Below, piece by piece: positions 9,678 to 19,214 of a DNA stretch of 64,000 nt; position 1 is the stretch's first letter, and every line of letters starts with the position of its first letter. The DNA is taken from positions 1 to 64,000 of the forward strand of contig CAMNII010000002.1 in the NCBI GenBank assembly GCA_946540435.1, in the 5' to 3' direction. The notes below the pieces were generated by a model, which was not told where the DNA came from, made no database searches, and saw nothing but the letters and a program-made list of their open reading frames with translations. The position numbers were made by a program, and so were the translations under genes. The stretch comes from an uncultured Prevotella sp. (GTDB lineage: Bacteria; Bacteroidota; Bacteroidia; Bacteroidales; Bacteroidaceae).

Positions 9678-11366
9678 ATGCGAAAACATCTGTTCATTCT
9701 CCTCGCTCTCATTCCCTTTACCGTCAGTGCCACGGAGCAGCAGGGCGTCGACGTGCCATTTGTGCCCGTTACTGTCAAAACGCTCCCACCCCTCAACACG
9801 CCCCGTTCCGGACACCAGATGTTTGTCACTGGCGACGAGGTGATTGTCATGGGCGGCCACACCACCGGCTTCATACCCACGCCCACCGCTGAGTATTTTG
9901 CCGACGGACAATGGCACCAGATACCGATGACCTACAACCACGACAATGCTATTGCCACCAAGCTGCGGTCGGGGAAAATATTCATCGGAGGAGGAAGCGG
10001 AGAGCCGTTAGGCATCGAGCAGACCTTCCCCACCGAGTTCTACGACCCTGCGAAGCATACCTTCGAAGGATACGGATGCATGGACACCAAACGTGCCCTC
10101 GCTACGGCTGTCGAGATTGACAACGGACGCATCGTCATCGCCGGCAACTGGTATCACATGGACGACATCGAGGTGTATGACGGCAAGGGAGCGTTCCTGC
10201 AGGTAAAAACATCGGCCCTCATGCGCACGAATCCTTATATATTACGTACATCGGCCGACAACGCCATCATCTTCAGCGCTTTAGACACCTGTGGCAGACG
10301 ACTTCCCGACAGCGACATCGTCGACCGACTCCACGGCGAGGCCTACCGTGAGCCTTTCCTCCGCCAATGGCATCCGTTAAGGATTTGCATCGACGGACGC
10401 AATAACCTGCGATGTGTCAGTGACACAACCACCGGCGACTACACCTATCTGCTACCCGTCGAAAACGACAGTGCGCAGGTGGCAATAGCACGCGTCAGCA
10501 ACGGCACCTTCTCGTTGCTGCCCACCACTGCCCCGATACCGATGAAGAGTCCTGCCGGCATGGACATCACCTATATCAGCACCTGCCTCATCGACAACGA
10601 TGCACGGCGAGCCTATGTCGTTGGAACCGACACCGTCCTCAACGTCTATATCCTCGCCGTCGACTACGGCGCACCGGCACCCCACCCGCTGACCGTCTAT
10701 TTCACGGAACACCAAGGAGAAATCCCCCTTGAGGCTTATTACACGCTGACTAACGATGGGAACATCATGTTCACCGGCGGAAATGCCGGCGACAACTACC
10801 ACCCGCTCTCCGACACCTACCTGCTGATACTCAACGACAGAACGGCCGACACCACGGCCGGACAGACGGCGGCGTGGTGGCGCTGGCTGCTCATCGGGCT
10901 GTCCGCCCTCGCCATCGTCATCATTATCATGGTATGTGTAAGCCACAAGAGCACCCAACATGCCGGAGTAACAGACGAATACGACAACACAGACACCTCA
11001 GAGGACAATGGACAGAAATCGACGGTTACCAACGAAGAACTCCTCCAACAGATCTGCGACCTCATGGAACAGCAACAGCTCTTCCTCAACAGCGACCTGA
11101 AACTCTCTGACCTGTCGACTATCCTCGGACGCAGCACCCGCTCCATCTCCGACTGTATCAAGACAGGAAGGGGCGTACAGTTCCCACAGTTTGTCAATGC
11201 CTACCGCATTGAGTATGCCCAGCAGCTGCTCCGTAAACATCCCGACAAGAAGACCACCGAGGTGTACATCGCCTCCGGCTTCGCCAACGAGACCTCCTTC
11301 TTCCGCACCTTCAAGGCCTTCACCGGCATGACACCCCGCGAATGGATGAAGAAGAATATTGTATAA
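9678..11366 (+). CDS. Membrane-spanning regulator: Kelch-like periplasmic domain, one TM, cytoplasmic AraC-type HTH
   Basis: Signal peptide; 'GDEVIVMGGHTTGF', 'IFIGGGSGEP' Kelch-like motifs; TM 'WWRWLLIGLSALAIVIIIMVCVSH'; C-terminal 'LSDLSTILGRSTRSISDCIK...YRIEYAQQLLRKHPDKKTTEVYIASGFANETSFFRTFKAFTGMTPREWMKK' (AraC HTH). Confidence 0.82.
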   Translation: MRKHLFILLALIPFTVSATEQQGVDVPFVPVTVKTLPPLNTPRSGHQMFVTGDEVIVMGGHTTGFIPTPTAEYFADGQWHQIPMTYNHDNAIATKLRSGKIFIGGGSGEPLGIEQTFPTEFYDPAKHTFEGYGCMDTKRALATAVEIDNGRIVIAGNWYHMDDIEVYDGKGAFLQVKTSALMRTNPYILRTSADNAIIFSALDTCGRRLPDSDIVDRLHGEAYREPFLRQWHPLRICIDGRNNLRCVSDTTTGDYTYLLPVENDSAQVAIARVSNGTFSLLPTTAPIPMKSPAGMDITYISTCLIDNDARRAYVVGTDTVLNVYILAVDYGAPAPHPLTVYFTEHQGEIPLEAYYTLTNDGNIMFTGGNAGDNYHPLSDTYLLILNDRTADTTAGQTAAWWRWLLIGLSALAIVIIIMVCVSHKSTQHAGVTDEYDNTDTSEDNGQKSTVTNEELLQQICDLMEQQQLFLNSDLKLSDLSTILGRSTRSISDCIKTGRGVQFPQFVNAYRIEYAQQLLRKHPDKKTTEVYIASGFANETSFFRTFKAFTGMTPREWMKKNIV

Positions 11367-11516
11367 AACTAACGATTACAGGTGTACACAATTTGCAAAC
11401 GACTAACATTTCCTGACGATGTTAGTCGTTTTTCAGTTTTTGTAAGTCCCACAAGAGCGTTTCTTCATAACTTTGCGTATTATAAATAAATATGTATAAC
11501 TCTAATAATAGTATTT

Positions 11517-14500
11517 ATGAAGAAAAAATTACTGTTTTCATTAGCGTTTGTGCTGACGGCATTAGCTGCTGCGGCGCAGACAACGTTCACCCAGGGTGAC
11601 TTCACCTACACGGTGACAGACGATGTTGCCAAGACGGTGTCGGTCAAGCAGAAGGACGGCAACATCAGTGGCGACCTAAACATCCCGAGTCAGGTTACTG
11701 AAGACGCTGTAACCTATACCGTCACATCGGTTGCTGACGAAGGCTTCAACAGCAACGCCAACATCACCGGTGTAGTGTTCCCGGAAACGATGCGCACGAT
11801 TGGTGCTGAATGCTTCGAAGGCTGCACCCACATTACGTGGGTCACTCTGAATAATGGGCTGGCAACAATCAAGGAATATGCCTTCTATGATTGCGCAGCG
11901 CTGGAAGGAGTTGACATCCCTGCTTCTGTCACCAGCATAGAAAAAGGCGCCTTCTGCGGCTGTACGGCCATGTCAACGATTGTTTTCAAAGGCAGTGACG
12001 AAGCAGGAACGCTGACGCTGGACAACACGAGCCACACGGTATTTGGAAATTGCGGAGAGACTCCGGGTTCACTGACTGTTAAGCTGTCTCGCAATATTAC
12101 AGGTATAACCAATTCTCCTTTCCCAAACATCACTTCGCTTTCTCTCGATGAGCACGTCACCAGCCTGCCCGAAGGTTTGTTCAAAGACTGCAGCAATTTG
12201 TCACAGGTTGATGGCTCAACGGCTAACCTCGAGACGATGGGAGCCTATTGCTTCCAAGGAACAGCCATCACTGAGCCCATCATCGGCGCAAAGATGACGG
12301 AAATCCCCGAGCATGCGTTTTACGGTTGTACAAACCTGACCAATGTCACTATTCCGGCAAATATCACTAAGCTTTGCGCAACAGCTTTCTGGTATCTGAA
12401 CTCAGAGGCATCAGTGAATGTAAGCATTGAAGACAGCACGACGCCCTTGGAGATTTACGACAGTGGCAACAGCGGATCCGATGACATGCCGTTCTTCAAC
12501 GTCAGTCAAGTAAGCAATGCTTATGTCGGTCGCGACATCGTCCGCACAGCAAGAGACGGCAACACCTTTTTTGCAACAGCCACGTTGTTCAACAAAAAGA
12601 TTGTCGGGCTGACCATCGGTCCTAATGTCACCACGATAGGCGAAGGACTATTTGAGAATTCTACAAACTTAAATAGCCCGACGATTGCCGCAGGCTCCAG
12701 CCTGACCACCATTGGCAACAAGGCTTTCAACGGATGTTCTTCGCTTACATCCTTCGACTTTCCGGCAGGGGTGACAACCATCGGCGAATATGCATTCAAT
12801 AACTCGGGACTGGCATATGACATCGTCCTCCCCGATGGCCTGACAGAGATCGGTAATCGTGCATTTGAAAACTGCGACGCCCTTACCAGCGTGACCATCC
12901 CTGCCAGCGTGGAGCGCATCGGCAATTATGCCTTCACCAACTGCGATGGAAATGACTTCACCCTGACCATCGCCGATGGTGACGACCCCATTGAATTCGT
13001 ATGCGACAACTCATGGCCGCAGTTCTGCGACTTCCCCAATCTGACGGTCTATATGGGACGTAACATCACCGTGACCGGAGAAGGCGGCATCACCACGCCG
13101 TTCTACACAAATGTCAAGAGCATTGAGTTCGGGCCCAAGGTGACGGCTATCCCTAACGTCAAGAACATCGGTTCGAAACTAACTACCGTCAAGGTACACC
13201 AGGTGACACCAATCACCATTGCCGACGACGCTTTCAGCGGCATCAGTAATTTCGGCGATGTATTGTTCCTGGTTCCCGGCGGCACGAAGGCCGCCTATGC
13301 TGCTGCCGACGGTTGGAAGCACTTCACCGAAGTGCAGACATGGTCATTCGTGCTGAACTTCACGGTGAACGGCCATGGCACGATGGATATCGACGGCGTA
13401 GTAGCCGCAAACGGTGAGACGAAGACCGTGCGCAAGCCCAATGGCGACGGACTGGCTAACTCGAACTGGACATGGACGGTGAGTCCCGATACAGGCTATG
13501 AACTGACGAGCCTGACCGTGGAAGACAAGACGGAGGCTACTGATCCGGCTGTTCAGGAAATCTTTGCTGGCAACGCAGGTTGGGAGAATCCTCACACCGA
13601 AGGAACTGCCATCAACCACGACCTCGACTACGTAGCCACCTTCGCTCCTATCACCTACACACTCTCCTACACACTGAACGGCGGCACGGCCACCAACCCG
13701 ACCACCTACAACGTTGAGACGGAGACCTTCACGCTGACCAACCCCACCAGAACGGGCTATAACTTCGCAGGATGGAAGCTGAACGGCGAGGGCGACGCCA
13801 TGATGACTGTCACCATTGCCAAGGGCTCGACAGGCAACAAGGCCTACACCGCCACCTGGACACCTATCGTATATAATATTGTATACACCCTCGACGGCGG
13901 CACAGCCACCAACCCGACAACCTACACCATCGAGACAGAGACGTTCACCCTGACCAACCCCACCAAGACCGGTTATACCTTCAAGGGATGGAAAGTAGGC
14001 GGTGAGGGCGACGCCCTGATGACCGTCACCATCGCCAAGGGCTCGACAGGCGACAAGGCCTACACCGCTACCTGGCAGATCAACCAGTACACGCTGACCT
14101 TCAACTCGAACGGTGGCTCTGAGGTTGCCGCCATCACGCAGAACTACGGCACCACTATCACACCGCCCGCCAACCCGACACGCACGGGATATACCTTCAA
14201 CGGATGGGATCCTGAGATTCCCGCCACCATGCCGGCTGAGAACATGACGCTCACCGCACAGTGGACCATCAACCAGTACACCATCACCTTCGACACCAAC
14301 GGTGGTTCGGCCATCGCTCCAATCACGCAGGACTACGGCACCACTATCACACCGCCCGCCGACCCGACCCGCGACGGCTATACCTTCGCAGGATGGGATG
14401 CGGAGATACCCACCACGATGCCTGCCACGAACATGACCATCACGGCCTCATGGACACCTGTCACCTACACCATCAGCTACGACCTCGCTGGCGGTAGCGT

Positions 14501-15485
14501 GGCAACGCCCAACCCGACGAGCTACAACATCGAGACGGCCTCCTTCACGCTGAACAACCCGACGAAGGACCACTATGACTTCGCAGGATGGACAGGAACA
14601 GGCCTCGGCGGCGCCACAAAGACCGTGACCATCGCCGTGGGCTCGACAGGCAACCGCTCCTACACCGCCACATGGACGGAGAAGACCTACAGCGTCGTCA
14701 TCACCGGTGCCGGTGTGACAGCCTCTAACTACTCACCACGCTACGGCGAGAGCGTCGTCATCACCATCGCTGAGGATCCCGATCGCACACTCACCTCGCT
14801 CACCGTCAACGGCAGCGACGTGACAGCATCGGTAGTCGACAACAAATACACCATCGCCAGCGTCAGCTCCGACATCAATGTCGTAGCCACCTTCGCCTCG
14901 ACGAAGGAATTCATCACCCTGACCACGGCCGAAGAGGCTACATTCAGCTGCCCGAAGGACCTGAACTTCTCAGGTGCAGAGGTGATGGCCTACATCGCTA
15001 CGGGCTATAACCGCGAGACGGGCACCGTGCTGCTCACCCGCGTCTACGACGTACCGGCCGGAACCGGTGTCTACCTGCGCGGCGAAGCCGGCACTTACAA
15101 GATCCCGTATTCCGAGTCGCAGTCGTACTACGTGAACATGCTCAAGGCTCACCTGACAGCAGGCACCGTAGAACAGACTGAGGGCGCCTACACCAACTTC
15201 GTGCTGGCCAACGGTACCGATGGCATCGGCTTCTACAAGGTGAAGGCCGAAGGCTCTAACGTTGCAGCCCAGAAGGCTTATCTGCAGGTTCCCAGCGACT
15301 TCGTAGCCGGTGCCGGTGGTAAGCTCGGCTTCGTCTTCGAGGACGAGGTGACCGACCTTGGCGGATTTGAGATGCTCACCACTGCTCCTCAGCGCACCTA
15401 CAACCTCAAGGGCCAGCAGGTAGAGGTGAAGGGCAACGGTGTCTACATCGTCAACGGTAAGAAAGTAGCCATCAAAAAGAACTAA
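11517..15485 (+). CDS. BspA-like LRR surface protein with InlB B-repeat (Listeria-Bacteroides repeat) region
   Basis: Signal peptide; LRR_5 repeats ('AFEGCTHITWVTLNNGLATIKEYAFYDCAALEGVDIPASVTSIEKGAF'); five B-repeat modules ('YTITFDTNGGSAIAPITQDYGTTITPPADPTRDGYTFAGWD'); C-terminus 'RTYNLKGQQVEVKGNGVYIVNGKKVAIKKN' as in many Prevotella secreted proteins. Confidence 0.9.
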   Translation: MKKKLLFSLAFVLTALAAAAQTTFTQGDFTYTVTDDVAKTVSVKQKDGNISGDLNIPSQVTEDAVTYTVTSVADEGFNSNANITGVVFPETMRTIGAECFEGCTHITWVTLNNGLATIKEYAFYDCAALEGVDIPASVTSIEKGAFCGCTAMSTIVFKGSDEAGTLTLDNTSHTVFGNCGETPGSLTVKLSRNITGITNSPFPNITSLSLDEHVTSLPEGLFKDCSNLSQVDGSTANLETMGAYCFQGTAITEPIIGAKMTEIPEHAFYGCTNLTNVTIPANITKLCATAFWYLNSEASVNVSIEDSTTPLEIYDSGNSGSDDMPFFNVSQVSNAYVGRDIVRTARDGNTFFATATLFNKKIVGLTIGPNVTTIGEGLFENSTNLNSPTIAAGSSLTTIGNKAFNGCSSLTSFDFPAGVTTIGEYAFNNSGLAYDIVLPDGLTEIGNRAFENCDALTSVTIPASVERIGNYAFTNCDGNDFTLTIADGDDPIEFVCDNSWPQFCDFPNLTVYMGRNITVTGEGGITTPFYTNVKSIEFGPKVTAIPNVKNIGSKLTTVKVHQVTPITIADDAFSGISNFGDVLFLVPGGTKAAYAAADGWKHFTEVQTWSFVLNFTVNGHGTMDIDGVVAANGETKTVRKPNGDGLANSNWTWTVSPDTGYELTSLTVEDKTEATDPAVQEIFAGNAGWENPHTEGTAINHDLDYVATFAPITYTLSYTLNGGTATNPTTYNVETETFTLTNPTRTGYNFAGWKLNGEGDAMMTVTIAKGSTGNKAYTATWTPIVYNIVYTLDGGTATNPTTYTIETETFTLTNPTKTGYTFKGWKVGGEGDALMTVTIAKGSTGDKAYTATWQINQYTLTFNSNGGSEVAAITQNYGTTITPPANPTRTGYTFNGWDPEIPATMPAENMTLTAQWTINQYTITFDTNGGSAIAPITQDYGTTITPPADPTRDGYTFAGWDAEIPTTMPATNMTITASWTPVTYTISYDLAGGSVATPNPTSYNIETASFTLNNPTKDHYDFAGWTGTGLGGATKTVTIAVGSTGNRSYTATWTEKTYSVVITGAGVTASNYSPRYGESVVITIAEDPDRTLTSLTVNGSDVTASVVDNKYTIASVSSDINVVATFASTKEFITLTTAEEATFSCPKDLNFSGAEVMAYIATGYNRETGTVLLTRVYDVPAGTGVYLRGEAGTYKIPYSESQSYYVNMLKAHLTAGTVEQTEGAYTNFVLANGTDGIGFYKVKAEGSNVAAQKAYLQVPSDFVAGAGGKLGFVFEDEVTDLGGFEMLTTAPQRTYNLKGQQVEVKGNGVYIVNGKKVAIKKN
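13656..14675 (+). repeat. Five tandem InlB B-repeat coding modules inside the BspA-like gene
   Basis: Repeated nucleotide blocks such as 'ggcggcacggccaccaacccgaccacctacaac' and 'aactacggcaccactatcacaccgcccgcc'. Confidence 0.8.
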
Positions 15486-15504
15486 TCAATAGGAGATTAC
15501 TGAC

Positions 15505-15717
15505 ATGCAAAAACTTCAATATATCACACCGGAAGTGACTGTGGTGGCCGTCAGGCCATCACAGATCCTGGCGGGCTCACTGCTCGACAAGCTTGAATTT
15601 GTAGTCCCTGAAGAGAAACCGATGAAGAGAGACATCGACACCTACAATGATGAAGATGTGCTTGGTAAACCTAACAATGGTACCGAAATGACCATCCGCG
15701 ACCTGTGGGACTATTAA
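15505..15717 (+). CDS. Small (70 aa) hypothetical protein
   Basis: ORF directly downstream of the BspA-like gene; 'MQKLQYITPEVTVVAVRPSQILAGSL...' resembles small Prevotella/Bacteroides proteins of unknown function. Confidence 0.6.
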   Translation: MQKLQYITPEVTVVAVRPSQILAGSLLDKLEFVVPEEKPMKRDIDTYNDEDVLGKPNNGTEMTIRDLWDY

Positions 15718-15744
15718 ATGAGAAATGAGAAATGAGAAATGAGA
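15717..15744. repeat. 7-bp tandem repeat (agaaatg)n
   Basis: Read directly: aatgagaaatgagaaatgagaaatgagaa. Confidence 0.9.
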
Positions 15745-15746
15745 AC

Positions 15747-15837
15747 GCACTCAAAGCGACCAAATAACGACAAACCGATGTTGCCCCGCGGGGAGGTTTA
15801 GTCGTTATAGGGAGTCTTGAGGGTGAAGGCGTAGCCA
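15747..15837. repeat. Intergenic hairpin element, copy A1 (divergent sequence, same fold)
   Basis: ataacgac(15764-15771)/gtcgttat(15801-15808), A15800 bulge, aaacc(15772-15776)/ggttt(15795-15799), loop gatgttgccccgcgggga; flanked by ctcaa/ttgag. Confidence 0.8.
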
Positions 15838-15840
15838 AAT

Positions 15841-15933
15841 GCCCGCAAAGCGACCGATAAACGGCGGCACGATGATGCCCCTGCGGGGAGTGCCTGCCGT
15901 TTACGGGAGTCTTGTGGGTATCGACGGAGTCAA
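15841..15933. repeat. Intergenic hairpin element, copy A2
   Basis: taaacggc(15858-15865)/gccgttta(15896-15903), T15895 bulge, ggcac(15866-15870)/gtgcc(15890-15894), loop gatgatgcccctgcgggga; outer cccgcaa/ttgtggg. Confidence 0.85.
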
Positions 15934-15973
15934 TTAGTAATTATGATTACTCTTGCTGAATAAGACCTGACGA

Positions 15974-16001
15974 GATGTGAGCCTGACAACCGGCTCACAT
16001 C
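15974..16001. repeat. 10-bp perfect hairpin
   Basis: gatgtgagcc-tgacaacc-ggctcacatc. Confidence 0.8.
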
Positions 16002-16017
16002 CTCAATGGGAAACAAT

Positions 16018-16049
16018 ACAGCCCGAGGCGACGACCTCGGGCTGTTTGT
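16018..16049 (+). terminator. Rho-independent-like terminator
   Basis: acagcccgagg-cgacga-cctcgggctgt (11-bp perfect stem) followed by ttgttttg. Confidence 0.75.
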
Positions 16050-16134
16050 TTTGCTATGGAACCGACGGAGCTACGGATATCACCCCCATGAGTTCCTGCT
16101 TTCTTGTGCTTACGACGATGGGCGTCCCTGATAG

Positions 16135-16404
16135 TTATTCTATTATCCCTATCTTGAGCCACTGATTGATGAGTTCCTTGGCATCAGCGAGTGCCTTGTC
16201 GTAGTCGACTTCATACTCACTGACGAGCCGGTCGGCCATGGTTTCTGCCGTGAACTCTTCACCGCCTTCCACACTTTTCCAGAGGAAGGCCGACGATTCG
16301 TTCATGGCGATGATGTTTGAGAAATCGATATTCTCTTTCCCTTCTGCTACGATGATTTGCTCTCCGCAGATGGACAGCAGTTTAAATCCTTGTTTTGTTT
16401 TCAT
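16135..16404 (-). CDS. PqqD family (RRE-like) protein
   Basis: 'FSNIIAMNESSAFLWKSVEGGEEFTAETMADRLVSEYEVDYDKALADAKELINQWLKIGII' matches the PqqD pattern. ATG overlaps the TGA of the upstream DPP IV gene (ATGA). Confidence 0.8.
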   Translation of the reverse strand: MKTKQGFKLLSICGEQIIVAEGKENIDFSNIIAMNESSAFLWKSVEGGEEFTAETMADRLVSEYEVDYDKALADAKELINQWLKIGIIE

Positions 16405-18605
16405 TTCAATTCGGTGGTGAAGAAGTTAACAATCTGCCGCATGAGGTGCATCCGCGTGTTTCCGCCATAGATGCTGTGGTTGCGGTTGGTATAGATGAGT
16501 TCCCGGAAGTCTTTGTCGGCTTGTACGAGTGCCTCGGAGTATTCGAAGGTGTTCTGCGGATGCACGTTGTCGTCGGCCAGTCCGTGGCAGATGAGCAGTG
16601 CGCCGTGGAGCTGCGGGGCCCGCACGATGGGGTTGACGGCATAGCCCTCGGGGTTCTCCTTCGGTGTGCGCATAAAGCGCTCGGTGTAGATGGAGTCGTA
16701 GTATTTCCAGTTGGTGGGCGGTGCCACGGCGACGCCGGCACGGAAGGCCGGACGACCCTCGCTCATGCTCATCAGGGTGTTGAAGCCTCCGTAGCTCCAT
16801 CCCCAGATGCCGATGCGTGCGCCGTCGACATAGGGCTGTGCGGCGAGCCACAGGGCAGCCTCCACCTGGTCTTTCGACTCGAGGTCGCCAAGCCGTAGGT
16901 AGGTGCACTTTTCGAAATCGGAGCCTCGTGCGCCTGTTCCCCGCCCATCGACGGTGACGACGATAAATCCGAGCTGTGCGAGATAGTGGTCGAAGATGCC
17001 GCCCTGCCCCATCGACCCTGCGTTCCATGCATCGATGACCTGCTGGCTTCCGGGGCCGCTGTACTGGTGCATGATGACGGGATAGCGGTTGGCGGGGTTG
17101 AAGTCGGCAGGCTTTACCATCCATCCGTTGAGGGTCACACCCTCGGAGGTGGTGAACGAGAAGAGCTCGCGCGGAGCCAGTCGGTAGTTGGCCAGGCGTT
17201 CGCTTACCTGTTTGTTGTCGACGAGAGTCTGCAGTGTCTTTCCGCTTTGTTCGCAAAGGGTGTAGACGGTCGGCGTGTTGAGGGTGCTATGGCTTTTGAT
17301 GAAGTAGCGGTAGTCACCCGAGAAGGTGGCTGAGTTCCATCCTGCCTGGTTGGAGAGGCGCTGTGTCTTTCCGTTTTTATGTGCCACGAAGAGCTGGCGG
17401 TCTGCCGGGCTGTCGGCAGCGGCCTGATAGTATACGTCGCCCGTCCGTTCGTCGTAGCCGTAGATGGCGGTGACGTCATAGCGGTTGTCTGTGACGGTGC
17501 GCAGCAGCTGTCCGTTGAGGTTGTACAGATAGAGGTTCATGTATCCGTTGCGGTCGCTGGGCAGGAGGATGGTTTCCCTGCCTATCTTGATATCGGTCAT
17601 CTCGCTTTCCTTGACGTATTTGTCAATCTTCTCACTGATGACCTGCTGTGCGATGGTAGACCGTGCGTTGACGCTATAGATGTTGAGCTCGTCCTGATGT
17701 CGGTTCATGGTGTAGACGATGACGCGGTCGGCCTCGGGTGAGGCCATAAGGCGCGGCATATAGCCGTCGTCGGGCATGGGTACTTGCAGTTGCAGGGTCT
17801 TGCGGGCTTTGATGTCGTAGCTCCATGCGGTGACGGTGGAGTTGACATGTCCGGCCTTGGGGTATTTATAGGAATAGAGGCCGGGGTAGTCGGCATAGTC
17901 GTTGATGGCAGGTTTCATTCCCTGGAACATTTGCAGTTCGTAGGTGGGCACGTTGCTCTCGTCCCATCGCAGCCAGCAGAGCATCTGTCCGTCGGCAGTG
18001 AAGGCGAGTGCGCGGTCCATGGAGAACTCTTCCTCGTAGACCCAGTCGGGAGCACCGTTGATGACATGGTTGAACTTTCCGTCTTTGGTGACCTGGCTTT
18101 CGGCATTGTCGTAAAGCAGTTTGACAAGGAAGATGTTTCCCTCGCGCACGAAGGCTATCTGCCGGCCGTCGGGGCTCCACACGGGCACCTGCTGCTTGCC
18201 GCCGTCAGAGAGTCGGCTGAGGTGTGTCGACTGGATGGTATAGATATAATAGTCGGAACGCAGGGAGCGCCGGTATATGCGTTCGCTGTTGGTGCGGATG
18301 AGCATATGGGTGCCGTCGGGCGAGAGTTCAAAGCCGTCGAAGCCATCAATCTTCTCGCCGATGGTCTTGTCCATGTCAAAGACTACGGCTACGGGCTTTC
18401 CCGTACGGAAGGAGTAGCGGATGACCTGGCGGCCGTTGTCGCTGAGTTGCAGATACTCGTCGGTGCCGCTGACGGGTGTCATGCCGACAGGCCCGCGGGC
18501 GGAGAAAGCACCTTGTGCCACATCCTGCAGGGTGAGCTGCCGCTGTGCCTGCATGGTGACGCCTCCGAGGAGGATGAGGGTGAGTGAAATCAGTATTTTT
18601 CTCAT
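16401..18605 (-). CDS. Dipeptidyl peptidase IV, S9 family (likely start at MRKILISLTLILLGG)
   Basis: Signal peptide; catalytic 'GIWGWSYGGFNTLMSMSEG'; 'HGLADDNVHPQNT', 'NRNHSIYGGNTRMHLM'. The longer ORF start at 18863 overlaps maf and is unlikely. Confidence 0.92.
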   Translation of the reverse strand: MRKILISLTLILLGGVTMQAQRQLTLQDVAQGAFSARGPVGMTPVSGTDEYLQLSDNGRQVIRYSFRTGKPVAVVFDMDKTIGEKIDGFDGFELSPDGTHMLIRTNSERIYRRSLRSDYYIYTIQSTHLSRLSDGGKQQVPVWSPDGRQIAFVREGNIFLVKLLYDNAESQVTKDGKFNHVINGAPDWVYEEEFSMDRALAFTADGQMLCWLRWDESNVPTYELQMFQGMKPAINDYADYPGLYSYKYPKAGHVNSTVTAWSYDIKARKTLQLQVPMPDDGYMPRLMASPEADRVIVYTMNRHQDELNIYSVNARSTIAQQVISEKIDKYVKESEMTDIKIGRETILLPSDRNGYMNLYLYNLNGQLLRTVTDNRYDVTAIYGYDERTGDVYYQAAADSPADRQLFVAHKNGKTQRLSNQAGWNSATFSGDYRYFIKSHSTLNTPTVYTLCEQSGKTLQTLVDNKQVSERLANYRLAPRELFSFTTSEGVTLNGWMVKPADFNPANRYPVIMHQYSGPGSQQVIDAWNAGSMGQGGIFDHYLAQLGFIVVTVDGRGTGARGSDFEKCTYLRLGDLESKDQVEAALWLAAQPYVDGARIGIWGWSYGGFNTLMSMSEGRPAFRAGVAVAPPTNWKYYDSIYTERFMRTPKENPEGYAVNPIVRAPQLHGALLICHGLADDNVHPQNTFEYSEALVQADKDFRELIYTNRNHSIYGGNTRMHLMRQIVNFFTTELK

Positions 18606-19180
18606 GATGGGAATGATGTTTGTAGTAGCTGGTTGAGTTCGGTATAGATACGCTGTACGGGCAGTCCTACAACGTTGAAATAGCTTCCGTTGATGCCGGT
18701 GACACCGATGTAGCCTATCCATTCCTGTATGCCATAGGCTCCAGCCTTGTCGAACGGGCGATAGTTCTCTACATAGTAGTTGATCTCCTCGTCGGTGAGC
18801 ACTTTGAAGGTGACATCGGTAACGACGGTGAACTGGCGCTGTGCGGTGTTTGTCTTCAGGCATACGGCGGTCATCACCTGATGGGTGCGTCCGCTGAGCC
18901 TGTGGAGCATGCGGCAGGCATCGGCTGCGTCGACAGGCTTGCCGAGGATGTCATCGTCGACGACAACGATGGTGTCAGCAGTGATGATGACCTCGTCGTC
19001 TGCCGGCTGATAGGCGTCCGCTTTCTCACGAGCGATATAGCTCACGGTGTCTTCTGGCGTGAAGCCGGCGGGGTGTCCCTCGTCGATACCTTCGACGACG
19101 CGCACCTCGAAAGGCCATCCCAGTGCACTGAGCAGCTCTCGGCGACGGGGGGACTTGCTGGCTAAGATGAGTTTCTTCAT
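18602..19180 (-). CDS. Maf family nucleotide pyrophosphatase (start at MKKLILASKSPRR)
   Basis: 'LILASKSPRRRELLSALG', 'VITADTIVVVDDDILGKPVDAADACRMLHRLSGRTHQVMTAV', 'AGAYGIQ'. Stop overlaps the DPP IV start (ATGA). Confidence 0.93.
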   Translation of the reverse strand: MKKLILASKSPRRRELLSALGWPFEVRVVEGIDEGHPAGFTPEDTVSYIAREKADAYQPADDEVIITADTIVVVDDDILGKPVDAADACRMLHRLSGRTHQVMTAVCLKTNTAQRQFTVVTDVTFKVLTDEEINYYVENYRPFDKAGAYGIQEWIGYIGVTGINGSYFNVVGLPVQRIYTELNQLLQTSFPS

Positions 19181-19214
19181 TGTTCTTCCTGAAATAAAGG
19201 ATGTACCCCCTGCC

